IMG/VR virus record: IMGVR_UViG_3300021373_000026
Location: 1 to 26,153 of that record
Length of the DNA stretch: 26,153 nucleotides
Source: a virus
Direction: 5' to 3' (one strand)
How positions within the stretch are numbered: the first letter of the stretch is position 1; each line of letters begins with the position of its first letter. The notes under the pieces are model-generated. The model was not told where the DNA came from. It did no database searches and worked only from the letters and a program-made list of their open reading frames with translations. Made by a program: the position numbers and the translations under genes. Below are positions 7,801 to 14,963 of this stretch, in pieces.

Positions 7801-10554
7801 TTGACGTAAAACATTTTTACCAAAAGCCGCGTTACCGGAGCCTGTGGTGTTTAAGTACAATGCGAACGCGCCCACGGCAGTAACATCGTTGGCTGTCGTT
7901 GACGATAGTGCGGCCTGATAACCTATAGCTACCGCGTGCTCTGCGGTTGTGAGTGATGTTAGAGCATCTCTACCAACAGCTACATTATAATTACCAGAAG
8001 AGGCCGCATCTAAAGCATAGTTACCTACAGCAACGTTTGATGCCCCTGTCGTAAGAGCAAACCCAGCATTTCTTCCTAAGCTAACATTATTGCTTCCAGT
8101 GGTTAGGCTGTAAGCCGCTTGCAATCCCATAGACGTGTTGTCACCGCCCGATGATTGCGCGTTAAAGCCGCCAGCCGCATAACCAACAGCCGTGTTGTTT
8201 GTGCCTGAAGTAACTTGTCGGCCAGCGCGGTAGCCCATAAATGTGTTGTTACCGCCTGTGGTCAAATATCCCGCTTGCTCACCAACTGCTACGTTTGCCG
8301 CCGCAGTTGTGTTTGAGGCTAATGCGTTTACACCAACTGCTGTATTTGCTCCGCCTGTAGTGTTAGCACCTAATGCGTTTTGACCAACAGCCGTGCCATC
8401 AGTACCTGTAGTGTTGAGTTGAAGTGCCGCAAGGCCTACCGCAACATTATTTGTACCTGTTGTGTTTGAATACAGCGCCTGATGCCCCAAGCCTGTGTTG
8501 CCAGAGGCGGTAGTGTTGGAGAAAAGGGCTTTTTGTCCTACAGCAACGTTGTTTGATCCGCTTGTGTTAAAGCGCATTGCCTCAGTGCCTAAAACCGCGT
8601 TTTGTCCTCCAGACTCATTTACATAAAGACTGGCGTTACCTACTGATACGTTTTCACTTCCAGAAACACCAGCCGAACTAGCGCCACCAAGCGCGAGACG
8701 CCCCACACCAACGTTGATAGTTCCTGTGGTTACGTTATAGCCTGCTTTATGGCCCGCTAGATAGTTATATGATCCAGTAGTGCTAAAACCCGCCTGCATA
8801 CCAATAAAGGTGTTTTCAGTGCCTGCGGTATTTGTGTACCCCGATTGATGACCAAGGGCAGTATTGTTGGAGGCGGTATTAGCCACCAGTGCCTGACGAC
8901 CTACCGCAGTATTTGAAGCGCCAGTAGCATTTGAAGTAAGCGCCGCTTGTCCTACCGCAGTGTTTGAAGCACCTGTCGTGTTTGTTGTAAGCGCCTGATA
9001 GCCCAAGGCAGTGTTGTGGGATGCGGTAGTGTTTGCGTCTAGTGACTGATAACCTAAGGCAACATTATTCGTGCCTGTAGTGTTTACACCTAAAGCAGAC
9101 CTACCAATTGCGACGTTGTTTGATGCAGTGGTATTAGCGTCAAGAGCATCTGCGCCTATGGCTACGTTGCTTCCTCCCGTTGTATTAGCTCGCATTGCGC
9201 TACGACCAAGCGCGACGTTGTTGTTACCTGTTGTTGTTTCTCCAAGCGCACCAACACCAACCGCAGTGTTTTCTTGGCCGGTGGTTAGATCTTGCAATGC
9301 AATATATCCAACCGCGACGTTGTTATCGCCTGTGGTAAGAGACGTTAATGCGGCATCGCCGATAGCTACGTTGTAAGATCCGCCAGACTCAACACTATCT
9401 AGTGCAGTGTTGCCCAGAGCTACGTTAGACGTACCTGTAGGATAGTTACCATCCAGCTTGATTGTGCCGCCGTCTACTGACAGGTTGCCTGCGACGGTGA
9501 TGCCTGTAGAAGTCGCTGTTAAAATAGTAACGCCAGAAGGCTTTAATGAAATATCGCCCGACGCGCTTGATATAGATAAGGCTCCTGACTGCTGGTAAAT
9601 AGTATTACCAGTGTCCGCTCCTGAAATCCTTAAACCATTTAAGTAAGAATATGCGTCAGTAGTTACACCGCCCGTTACGTCGATGCCTGTGGAACTGGTG
9701 TTTAGTTTAGAGGCATTGTCGTGGAACAGAGTCACACCGCCGTTAGGAATAGCATTTATCATGCTGTCTGCCGCACCATTGGCAGTTAGCTGAATTGCCG
9801 CACCATTTGAGTCGATATAAAGATTTCCAGAGCCTGCATCTTTAATCCAACTTTCTGTTCCTGTGTGATAAATCTGTAGGTCAGAGCCAGCACCGAAGAT
9901 AGCCTTGGAAGAATCAGCAAAGGTGATGTCGTCGCCTGACGAGACCGAGATGTCTGTGCCGCCGGTGGTGTTACCGTTAGCCAGAACCTCAGAGAGTTCG
10001 TTGTTAGCACCAACTTGAGAATCTACATACGCCTTGATGGACTGCTGGGTGGCGAGTGCTGTGGCGCTGTCAGACGCCATGTTGTCTTCGTCTTTGATGC
10101 TTGAAACAGTAGCGCCGTCACCATTGAGTGTAAGGCTGTTAATGTTTGTGATGCCTTCTTCGACGTTTGTGCCATCACAAAAGACCACCATGTTCTTGGT
10201 GTTTGGTACAGCAACACCCGTGCCAGAAGACGTTTTGACAGTGATTGTCTGGCCTGTGCCGTTCTCGACAATATAGATCTTAGACGCCGCTGGACAAATG
10301 ACCGTACCTGCACCAGTCAACGCTGTGCCTGTGTCAGTCAGAGTAAGAATTGCCGCACGAGACTCAGAGGTCGTGCCATCGGCAGTGGTTAGTGTGTGGG
10401 AGTTAGCGGTCCACGTATTGATAACTGCGCGGCCTGCGATGGCTTCTTCTACCATCGAAGTGATGTTGTCGTTTACAACATCGCCCCAAGTACCACTAAG
10501 CTCGCCTTGTACGGGAAGCGCTAGTTTAAGTATGCTGGTGTACTGTGTTGCCAT
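4873..10554 (-). CDS. Giant tail fibre with YadA-head-like repeats (1893 aa)
   Basis: This is the largest gene of the window. The N-terminal part (about residues 1-372) begins MATQYTSILKLALPVQGE and contains a short helix, ATQQSIKAYVDSQVG. Beta-rich segments follow (GSDLQIYHTGTESWIKDAGS, SSTGIDVTGGV) of the kind seen in marine phage fibres and probably virion-proximal. Residues about 373-1590 are a long array of 17-residue units of form NxAVGxxALxxNTTGxx. These resemble the head repeats of YadA-type trimeric adhesins, which fold as a left-handed beta roll. The C-terminal 300 residues include LDDYEEGTWTPVLEGN and a lectin-like beta domain ending GTFTYFV, the likely receptor-binding tip. I see no S74 intramolecular chaperone motif. 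A GAGG site precedes the ATG. Confidence 0.9.
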   Translation of the reverse strand: MATQYTSILKLALPVQGELSGTWGDVVNDNITSMVEEAIAGRAVINTWTANSHTLTTADGTTSESRAAILTLTDTGTALTGAGTVICPAASKIYIVENGTGQTITVKTSSGTGVAVPNTKNMVVFCDGTNVEEGITNINSLTLNGDGATVSSIKDEDNMASDSATALATQQSIKAYVDSQVGANNELSEVLANGNTTGGTDISVSSGDDITFADSSKAIFGAGSDLQIYHTGTESWIKDAGSGNLYIDSNGAAIQLTANGAADSMINAIPNGGVTLFHDNASKLNTSSTGIDVTGGVTTDAYSYLNGLRISGADTGNTIYQQSGALSISSASGDISLKPSGVTILTATSTGITVAGNLSVDGGTIKLDGNYPTGTSNVALGNTALDSVESGGSYNVAIGDAALTSLTTGDNNVAVGYIALQDLTTGQENTAVGVGALGETTTGNNNVALGRSAMRANTTGGSNVAIGADALDANTTASNNVAIGRSALGVNTTGTNNVALGYQSLDANTTASHNTALGYQALTTNTTGASNTAVGQAALTSNATGASNTAVGRQALVANTASNNTALGHQSGYTNTAGTENTFIGMQAGFSTTGSYNYLAGHKAGYNVTTGTINVGVGRLALGGASSAGVSGSENVSVGNASLYVNESGGQNAVLGTEAMRFNTSGSNNVAVGQKALFSNTTASGNTGLGHQALYSNTTGTNNVAVGLAALQLNTTGTDGTAVGQNALGANTTGGANTAVGVNALASNTTAAANVAVGEQAGYLTTGGNNTFMGYRAGRQVTSGTNNTAVGYAAGGFNAQSSGGDNTSMGLQAAYSLTTGSNNVSLGRNAGFALTTGASNVAVGNYALDAASSGNYNVAVGRDALTSLTTAEHAVAIGYQAALSSTTANDVTAVGAFALYLNTTGSGNAAFGKNVLRQNTTGSANAAFGNQLTGTTNATMYSNTTGAQNSAFGVAALRDNTTGNNNTAIGYSALIVNTTASNNTAVGYQSLMANTTGDRNVAMGATALDANTTADGNTAVGYASLSANVGSELNTAIGFNALRLYNNASGSGYNTAIGALAGDQLTTGVQNTLIGGLAGDAITTASYNTALGYSSLGATTTGENNTAVGYAALNANTTAANNVAVGHLALSVNTTGTSNVAVGTYALDANTSASNNTAVGYQALTTSTAGDSVAVGSIALRDNTTGTANVAVGYAALTLNSTGSRNTAVGQFSLYSNTGTDNAAFGWYSLLNNTSGTNNTAIGRSANQNNTTGDNNTSVGYASLAANTTGIQNTTIGAYAGDGLTTGSENTAVGYQALTGDTLGSKSVAVGRMALLSQNFTSATNAYNVAVGHNAGQQLTVGIQNTFVGGLAADALTTGDHNVALGYAALTMDTQGSASVAIGNEALSTQNFTSATNVYNVAVGDQAGKSVTTGKYNTFIGGLAGDAVTTGSDNTAVGTQALSAGVASFYNTAFGYQALTTDTTGRHSVAVGRLALQSQNSTSSVDMYNVAVGSSSGRNNTTGTNNTFVGGSAGEVNTTGSNNVAVGKSALDANTTASNNTAVGQSAGSAATGGNNTFIGSSAGEAATTGTENTFVGNVAGSAITTGSDNTILGRYNGNQGGLDIRTSNNHIVLSDGDGNPRGIFDGSGNLLVGKTAANFTVAGHEIKPGGFAGFTRDGGASIVATRLTSDGAIQEFYKDGTGVGSIFSGHGSTQVGIGTNTTGITFNPSTRSMMPADPSSTNPQLDATLDIGHPAVRWKDLYLSGGAYLGGTAAANKLDDYEEGTWTPVLEGNSGQSGQTYSSQTGTYTKIGRQVTCRFKLTLTAEGTFTNTYILLAGLPFTLASSPGTVHMGNMYFTDMGTNFISVGLQGYEGNSKAYLWAKKSATASREYVGINDLSDTTTLTGTFTYFV
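5780..9440 (-). repeat. 51-bp coding repeat array in the fibre, about 70 units
   Basis: The fibre gene holds a near-unbroken array of 51-base units encoding 17 residues, consensus N-[VT]-A-[VIL]-G-x-x-[AS]-L-x-x-N-T-T-G-x-x. From span over unit length I estimate about 70 copies. Units are imperfect at DNA level, with much silent variation, and a few are shorter or longer (TANTASNNTALG, an STTGSYNYLAG unit, and longer units with QNFTSATN). Higher-order similarity is visible: segments with SQNFTSATNAYNVAVG and NTFVGGLAADALTTG return several times, suggesting block duplications. Ends are approximate. Confidence 0.9.
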
Positions 10555-10564
10555 TCTCTTGTCC

Positions 10565-11737
10565 TCAAGCGGCTATATCGTCCCAATTTGGCGTCTGGTC
10601 TGTATCCAGATTACCCCAAGAAGGACTTTGCGTATCTGTAATATCCTGCCAATTTGGGGTCTGTCCTGATGATATATTACCCCAAGTTGGCGTTTGTCCG
10701 TCAGAAATCGCTTGCCAGTCTGGTGTCTGATCCGTAGGTATTTCACCCCAGATAAACACGTTTCCGACTGCACCCGAGGCTTCTACGCCCGTTGGAAGTG
10801 CAGTTGCTCCAGCAGTAACAGTTACTGTACCTAAACTTACGGTACTTTCAACTCCCGTAACTATAACATCAACAACGACCGCAACGTGTACAGTTCCGAT
10901 TGCGCCGGTCGCTTCGAGACCTGACGGGGTTGCAATGGCGTCACCCGTTACAGCAACGGTACCAAGAGACGTAGTAGCTTCTTCTCCTGTAACGCTTACA
11001 TTAGCGTCAGCAACAACAGAAACCGTTCCAAGAGCGCTAGTAGCTTCAAGCCCCGCTGGGGATACATTTGCTGTGCCGGTAACAGTGACAGAACCAAGGC
11101 CAGTAGTGGCTTCAAGTCCTGATGGAGAGACAATAGCGTCACCTGTGGCAACAACCGTGCCAAGCGCCGTCGTACCAGCAACGCCGGTAACTGTGAGGTT
11201 TGCATCGCCTGAAACGCTGACAGTGCCTATTGCACCTGTAGACTCAACGCCGGTTGGAGATACGTTCGCATCACCTGTAACAGTGACAGAACCAAGGGCT
11301 GTGGTAGCTTCTTCTCCTGTGACACTGACATTTGCGTCAGCGGCGACAACGACCGTACCAAGTGCGGATGTAGCAGAAAGACCCGTAACGCTGACATTTG
11401 CATCCGCAGTAACGGTGACGGAGCCTAAAGCAGAAGTACCGGCGACACCGGTAACGCCGACGTTAGCGTCGGCAACAACAAGAACGTTTCCTATACCACC
11501 AGTGGCTTCAAGCCCCGATGGTTGTACTGTAGCCGCACCAGTAACAGTAACATTACCAAGTGCGCCAGTAGCTTCTAATCCAGTAACACTGACATCGGCA
11601 TCAGCGGCGACAACAACGGTGCCAACTGCGCCGGTAGCTCCTACTCCATCGACGCTTACAATGGTGAGATCCGTACCCCAAGAGCCTTGGCCCCAAGCGG
11701 TAGAACCCCACCCTGTATACGTGACAGAGGAAGGCAT
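10565..11737 (-). CDS. Repeat-built virion protein: 14 x 22 aa plus Trp repeats
   Basis: The 390-residue product opens with a Trp-Gly motif (TGWGSTAWGQGSWGT). It then has 14 copies of a 22-residue beta unit (about residues 28-325, form GLEATGALGxVxVxxxAxVxxx) and ends with five copies of an 11-residue Trp unit (WxxIxxxQTPx). The regular two-strand pattern suggests an extended fibre or beta-solenoid, perhaps a trimer. The Trp-rich end may be a docking or sugar-contact strip. It lies just upstream of the giant fibre in transcription order (10 bases apart), so it may connect the fibre to the tail or form a second appendage. The start overlaps the stop of the preceding gene (TAATG). I know no biochemical function for it. 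Confidence 0.85.
   Translation of the reverse strand: MPSSVTYTGWGSTAWGQGSWGTDLTIVSVDGVGATGAVGTVVVAADADVSVTGLEATGALGNVTVTGAATVQPSGLEATGGIGNVLVVADANVGVTGVAGTSALGSVTVTADANVSVTGLSATSALGTVVVAADANVSVTGEEATTALGSVTVTGDANVSPTGVESTGAIGTVSVSGDANLTVTGVAGTTALGTVVATGDAIVSPSGLEATTGLGSVTVTGTANVSPAGLEATSALGTVSVVADANVSVTGEEATTSLGTVAVTGDAIATPSGLEATGAIGTVHVAVVVDVIVTGVESTVSLGTVTVTAGATALPTGVEASGAVGNVFIWGEIPTDQTPDWQAISDGQTPTWGNISSGQTPNWQDITDTQSPSWGNLDTDQTPNWDDIAA
10571..10750 (-). repeat. 11-residue Trp repeat (33 bp), five copies
   Basis: At the 3' end of the 390-residue protein gene, the unit W-x-x-[IL]-x-x-x-Q-[TS]-P-x repeats five times without gaps (WGEIPTDQTPD, WQAISDGQTPT, WGNISSGQTPN, WQDITDTQSPS, WGNLDTDQTPN) and ends in a partial WDDIAA. 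Units alternate WG and WQ starts, which suggests a 66-base double unit, the same length as the 22-residue repeat upstream. Confidence 0.9.
10757..11653 (-). repeat. 22-residue beta repeat (66 bp), 14 copies
   Basis: Fourteen units of the form G-[LVE]-E/A-[AS]-[TG]-x-x-[LIV]-G-x-V-x-V, followed by a nine-residue spacer such as TGDANVSPT or VADANVSVT, fill most of the gene. Two spacer types alternate irregularly: a VTG/ADAN type and one ending in SPSG or QPSG. This suggests growth by unit duplication. The repeat also keeps the opposite strand open for 272 codons, which is a by-product. Ends are approximate. Confidence 0.88.
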
Positions 11738-12165
11738 TACGCTATCCGAATAATGGCGTTACTCGCGTCGGCTGTAGGGAACTGAATCTGAAAATCGCCA
11801 GCAGTAGACGTTTTATCGGCACCAAAATCAAGTACGGCAACGGCAGGGTCGCCACCACCAGACTTATAGATCAACGCTCCCCGTGCGGTGATTGTTGCGG
11901 TAGACCACGTTGTATCTGCAAAGTCTAGGAACGCAGTGGTCCCAGACGTCGTAGGAGCCACAACAGTTAGCGTGTTACCACCTGCTGTATACCCAGTCCC
12001 TGAAACTTCGTTCGTTGTTGAGTACGCCGTTGTAGACGCTCCAAGAGTTGCAGATGAAGTAAACAACGCGATTTTGAACGTTGCCGACGTATCTGAACTA
12101 AAATCCATTTCGCCATCAAGAAGCGCTTTCTTGAATGACGTGCACATTGCTTGAGTAATTGCCAT
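11737..12165 (-). CDS. Small phage structural protein (142 aa)
   Basis: The product begins MAITQAMCTSFKKALLDGEM, then a Thr/Ser-rich beta domain (FKIALFTSSATLGASTTAYS, later TARGALIYKSG and a closing ASNAIIRIA). This 140-residue protein is familiar from many tailed phages, where it lies in the tail gene cluster and is usually called a virion structural protein; I do not know a tested function. It lies between the SU10-like adaptor and the repeat protein. An AGGGG site precedes the ATG and its stop overlaps the next start (TAATG). Confidence 0.78.
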   Translation of the reverse strand: MAITQAMCTSFKKALLDGEMDFSSDTSATFKIALFTSSATLGASTTAYSTTNEVSGTGYTAGGNTLTVVAPTTSGTTAFLDFADTTWSTATITARGALIYKSGGGDPAVAVLDFGADKTSTAGDFQIQFPTADASNAIIRIA

Positions 12166-12175
12166 CTTTTATCCC

Positions 12176-12805
12176 CTAAGTTACAGGTATCTGAGGTTGT
12201 CCTGAACGATAAGTATCGCCGCGAAGTTTACCATCGCCAAGGTTTTTGAGTAACTTCAACGACTGTACATACATGCGCTCGTACATCTGTACGAGGTCTG
12301 GCTCACCTTTCATAAAACGCAAGGCTTCCACCAACGCTCCGTTTAAGAGCGCAGAATCAAACTCTTCGCCTAACCATGTAGTACCCGCCGTTACTATCGA
12401 CTCAGGGTAATACCCGTAGTGAAGCTCCATTGTATACCCGCTATCAGGAGTTGGTCCCACAATAAAGCTATCATCATCAAAGTTAGCGTAGTGTTTAGGC
12501 AATCCTGTAGTAGTCTGTACTGGATACGCTTCACGAATAAAATTCACATCCTTGTTTAACAAGAAATGGTAATTACCGCTACCGTCTACAACCGCTAAAC
12601 TATAGGTATACAGATAATCAGCAGGTGTGGCTAGATATTTATTACTCGCTGTGAGCGTCCCTGTAACGTTTTTACGGAGCGCGGGGATCTGAACAGTGTT
12701 GTAAATTTTCTGTTCAGCCTGTTCTGTGAACATAGCGAGCTGATCATCAGTGAACGTATTTTCAGTGATGTCCTCAATGTTAGTTTTCAGCTCGGTATAG
12801 TTCAT
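12176..12805 (-). CDS. SU10-like head-tail adaptor protein
   Basis: The 209-residue product starts MNYTELKTNIEDITENTFTD, with a helical segment around EQAEQKIYNTVQIPALRK. A beta region follows (LATPADYLYTYSLAVVDGSG, PTPDSGYTMELHYGYYPESI), then a C-terminal helix (ALVEALRFMKGEPDLVQMYE). This order matches the adaptor family described from Escherichia phage SU10, whose copies sit below the portal and receive the tail. There is no strong ribosome site. The ATG lies 3 bases past the stop of the 38-residue gene, so coupled translation is likely. The family call is from pattern memory. Confidence 0.8.
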   Translation of the reverse strand: MNYTELKTNIEDITENTFTDDQLAMFTEQAEQKIYNTVQIPALRKNVTGTLTASNKYLATPADYLYTYSLAVVDGSGNYHFLLNKDVNFIREAYPVQTTTGLPKHYANFDDDSFIVGPTPDSGYTMELHYGYYPESIVTAGTTWLGEEFDSALLNGALVEALRFMKGEPDLVQMYERMYVQSLKLLKNLGDGKLRGDTYRSGQPQIPVT

Positions 12806-12808
12806 GAT

Positions 12809-12925
12809 TTATGCCATAGGACCGCGAGCATAAAGTCCTTTTGTAGCCGCGCCAGTACCACGAACCTTGACTTGCTTGTTCTTGGACTTTGGCTTCTTAG
12901 TAGCTTTTGGTGTTTGCTTACGCAT
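12809..12925 (-). CDS. Lys-rich mini-protein (38 aa) with KVRGxG motif
   Basis: A 38-codon gene fills the gap between the zinc-knuckle gene and the adaptor. ATG at 12925-12923 follows a strong AGGAG site (TAGGAGTGAATACG). The product is MRKQTPKATKKPKSKNKQ followed by VKVRGTGAATKGLYARGPMA. The N-terminal half is a basic tail and the C-terminal half carries a K-V-R-G-x-G-x-A-x-K-G motif that is also at the end of the protein at 14667-14963 (KVRGAGLARKG). It is probably a nucleic-acid-contacting virion peptide, by composition only. Confidence 0.75.
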   Translation of the reverse strand: MRKQTPKATKKPKSKNKQVKVRGTGAATKGLYARGPMA

Positions 12926-12936
12926 CGTATTCACTC

Positions 12937-13248
12937 CTACGAAATCTGAACTACAGCTTGCCCTATAAATCCAGTACCGACAACCGGCTTGACTGGCTCT
13001 ATTAACGCTCTGCTAGCCGCATACTGATTGGAATCAGGACGTGGATCACGTAGCGCTTGTGGGTCATTAACAGGAAACTCCCCCAGCTTTAACTGCGGAT
13101 GGTCTCCATCCCAACACTCAGGGCACGATTTAATGTTTGTATCGCGTCCCTTCTTGTAAACATTACGTAGCTCACGCAGTTTGTACGTAAAGCCACATAC
13201 ATCGCATACGCCGAGCGCTTTCTGACTTGACGCAAATCGATTGCCCAT
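12937..13248 (-). CDS. Zinc-knuckle phage protein (103 aa)
   Basis: The product starts MGNRFASSQKALGVCDVCGF and has two CxxC pairs: CDVC at about 15-18 and CPEC at about 42-45, with a basic stretch (ELRNVYKKGRDTNIK) between. This is a treble-clef or zinc-ribbon style site. The C-terminal half (HPQLKLGEFPVNDPQALRDP) is proline-rich. Small proteins of this type sit among the adaptor genes of many marine phages without assigned function. A GAGG site lies upstream and the ATG directly follows the stop of the gp4-like gene. Structural virion role is inferred from neighbours. Confidence 0.75.
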   Translation of the reverse strand: MGNRFASSQKALGVCDVCGFTYKLRELRNVYKKGRDTNIKSCPECWDGDHPQLKLGEFPVNDPQALRDPRPDSNQYAASRALIEPVKPVVGTGFIGQAVVQIS

Positions 13249-13249
13249 C

Positions 13250-13936
13250 TCAGATCCTCATAGCGCGAGGAACAAAACGAGCTGGTGTTTTTTCTCTATC
13301 TTCCCCCGCCGCTAAAGCAAATTGCTCTTCGTATGCTTGTTTGAGCATAGGCAAGCGTTCAGCAAGCTCCGGCACTTTCATGGCGATGTGGTATGCAAGA
13401 CCTGCGACAAGACATGGGAAAAAGCGGAAGTTCATGTCTGAAGTCTCAGCACCGGCACCGGCGTCTTGAATGCGGCGGAGCCTCCAATAACGGAAGGTAT
13501 AGTCGTTTGTGTCTGGCACAGGCCAAACGTTGATTTTAGGGTTATCTCGTAAGCGTTCTATCCACACTTGAATAGGTCTACCACGCGATAACTTGTTTGG
13601 GATAGATGCGTAGGTACTTACGCTAATACGACTTATCGTAAGGTCAGATTGTGTTGATTGGTTACCTGCACCTGTACGAATTACCTGCTCAAGAAGGTCA
13701 ATGGTGTCTGCTGGCAGATCGTACTCAGACGTACCAGCAACGAGGCTTACGGTGCCTTCATCGATGGTCCACAGGTTGATCCCACGGTTCTGCCACTCAA
13801 TGGTCATCAGGTTCATGGACCGACGTGCAGTACGCAAATCGTATCCAGAGCGCATTTCACGGCCAGCACGCTCCCACGCTTCTTCAGCGATCTCCGTGAA
13901 GTCCATGTTAAATGCGGTAGTACCTGACGTTGCCAT
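13250..13936 (-). CDS. Tail accessory / head-closure protein, P22 gp4-like
   Basis: The 228-residue product opens with a helical domain (FTEIAEEAWERAGREMRSG, then ARRSMNLMTIEWQNRGINLW). A beta section follows (TSEYDLPADTIDLLEQVI, NVWPVPDTNDYTFRYWRLRR), then C-terminal helices ending PARFVPRAMRI. The helical start, with a conserved EW..RGINLW turn, parallels the P22 gp4 tail-accessory family, which binds the portal and closes the head. In marine phages this protein sits near the adaptor gene, as here. Its ATG overlaps the stop of the Lys-rich gene (TAATG). Assignment rests on pattern and context. Confidence 0.75.
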   Translation of the reverse strand: MATSGTTAFNMDFTEIAEEAWERAGREMRSGYDLRTARRSMNLMTIEWQNRGINLWTIDEGTVSLVAGTSEYDLPADTIDLLEQVIRTGAGNQSTQSDLTISRISVSTYASIPNKLSRGRPIQVWIERLRDNPKINVWPVPDTNDYTFRYWRLRRIQDAGAGAETSDMNFRFFPCLVAGLAYHIAMKVPELAERLPMLKQAYEEQFALAAGEDREKTPARFVPRAMRI

Positions 13937-14157
13937 TACTTTTTACTCGCAGATTTCTTCTTGGCTGGAGCTTTTTTCTTAGCTACAGGCTTCTTTTCAA
14001 CGGGTTTTTTAACGCCCATTGCCTCTAGTTTAGCCTCTGCCTGCTCTTTAGTCATCAGGTCATACACAACAGTGACGTATGTACCGTCTGCGTTTTTAGT
14101 ACCTACCTGATAGACCGGCTCTCCCGTAGAAAACTTTCCGTTTTGAAACACTTCCAT
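13936..14157 (-). CDS. Small protein with Lys/Ala/Pro-rich tail (73 aa)
   Basis: The first 50 residues form a small domain (MEVFQNGKFSTGEPVYQVGT, then VTVVYDLMTKEQAEAKLEAM). The rest is a histone-H1-like tail of Lys, Ala and Pro (KKPVAKKKAPAKKKSASKK). Such a tail should bind DNA without sequence preference. The gene has a clear AAGGAG site and is followed by the gp4-like gene with a TAATG overlap. One of several basic small proteins in this block; a packaged or DNA-condensing virion part is a reasonable guess. Confidence 0.72.
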   Translation of the reverse strand: MEVFQNGKFSTGEPVYQVGTKNADGTYVTVVYDLMTKEQAEAKLEAMGVKKPVEKKPVAKKKAPAKKKSASKK

Positions 14158-14168
14158 TGTTTCTCTCC

Positions 14169-14498
14169 TTACGTATACAACGTCTTTTTACGTCTGTTAT
14201 TCATAACAGCACCGCAACCACGAGCTATGGAACGCTTACCACGAGCAAGTCCACCCTCGCGAAACTTTACTTCCGCTTGTTTGGTGTTCTTGACCACAGT
14301 CTTACCTTTCTTGCCTTCCCGCTTCTTCTTTTTAGCTGTCGAAGAACGTTCAGACTTAGATAGGCTTTGGGCCTTACTTCTAGGCAAACATCGATCAGGG
14401 TTCTTTTTGTCTTTAGAAGTGCCGCACTCGCCTTTGATTTCGCCATCAGTACCAATGCGAACCCACTCTTGATCTCGCCACTTCTTCAACTCACCCAT
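14169..14498 (-). CDS. Basic Lys/Arg-rich protein, DUF5872-like start (109 aa)
   Basis: The N-terminus (MGELKKWRDQEWVRIGTDGE, then IKGECGTSKDKKNPDRCLPR) has two Cys in a W..WVRI...CG....RCLP pattern that I associate with DUF5872-type viral proteins. The middle is nearly all Lys, Arg and Ser. The C-terminus is REGGLARGKRSIARGCGAVM followed by NNRRKKT, a motif familiar from other marine phages. Strong positive charge points to DNA or RNA contact. The ATG overlaps the stop of the 55-residue gene (TAATG). Function unknown. Confidence 0.75.
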   Translation of the reverse strand: MGELKKWRDQEWVRIGTDGEIKGECGTSKDKKNPDRCLPRSKAQSLSKSERSSTAKKKKREGKKGKTVVKNTKQAEVKFREGGLARGKRSIARGCGAVMNNRRKKTLYT

Positions 14499-14665
14499 TA
14501 CTTCTTCGCCTTTTTGCCTTTAGCACCCTTAGCATAATTAGGGTCTTTGCAGTATTTAGACGCCGCCATGTTTGCATAAGCAGACGGGTACGTATCAAAG
14601 GTGCGCTTCGCCCACGCCTTACCCTTGGCACATATTTTCCCGCCTGACTTATAGTAACGTCGCAT
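14498..14665 (-). CDS. Basic mini-protein MRRYYKSGG (55 aa)
   Basis: I choose ATG 14665-14663 over an upstream in-frame ATG because it directly follows the stop of the preceding gene (TAAC then ATG). It gives a product starting MRRYYKSGGKICAKGKAWAK, nearly the same start as the protein at 15642-15953 (MRAYYKKGG). The rest has YPSAYANMAASKYCKDPNYA and a Lys-Gly tail (AKGAKGKKAKK), with two Cys. The longer start would add 24 residues overlapping the previous gene. Function unknown; see the mini-protein family among the findings. Confidence 0.75.
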   Translation of the reverse strand: MRRYYKSGGKICAKGKAWAKRTFDTYPSAYANMAASKYCKDPNYAKGAKGKKAKK

Positions 14666-14666
14666 G

Positions 14667-14963
14667 TTATCGCATCTTACAAGGACGTACGCCTTTACGT
14701 GCAAGACCTGCGCCACGAACCTTGCCGCCCTTGGCATAGCCTTTCTTTGTCATACCACCTTTCTTCATAGCTTTACGGGGTGCGGCTGGACCAGTACCTG
14801 TAACAGCATCCATAGCATCGCTACGCTTCTTTTTAGCTTTTTTGGCCTTACCTTTTTTATCAAGCACGCCCCGCCCAATCAGGACATCTTCCTGAGTGAC
14901 TTCGCCATCGCCGCTTAAATCAGGCATTTTGCCGCCGCGCTTATAACCTTTCTTCTTCATCAT
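14667..14963 (-). CDS. Lys/Gly-rich protein with EF-hand-like loop (98 aa)
   Basis: ATG 14963-14961 is chosen because a GGAGG site lies 9 bases upstream; an upstream in-frame ATG at 14993 is possible. The product begins MMKKKGYKRGGKMPDLSGDG and holds a canonical calcium loop, DLSGDGEVTQED (residues 15-26: Asp1, Ser3, Asp5, Gly6 and Asp12 of the loop), like one half of a dockerin. A basic stretch (KKGKAKKAKKKRSDAM) follows, then KKGGMTKKGYAKGGKVRGAG and LARKGVRPCKMR. The start overlaps the end of the upstream gene by 23 bases. Function unknown; it is probably a virion peptide and may bind Ca2+. Confidence 0.75.
   Translation of the reverse strand: MMKKKGYKRGGKMPDLSGDGEVTQEDVLIGRGVLDKKGKAKKAKKKRSDAMDAVTGTGPAAPRKAMKKGGMTKKGYAKGGKVRGAGLARKGVRPCKMR

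Noticed and set aside
5780-9440. Regular repeats that could suggest a CRISPR array
   Set aside because: The period is exactly 51 bases, in frame, imperfect and encodes one protein repeat; there are no constant repeats with unique spacers.
10935-11753. Plus-strand open frame of 272 codons opposite the repeat protein
   Set aside because: It mirrors the 66-base repeat, has low-complexity Pro/Ser/Val/Thr composition, and the minus-strand frame has better start signals and gene context.
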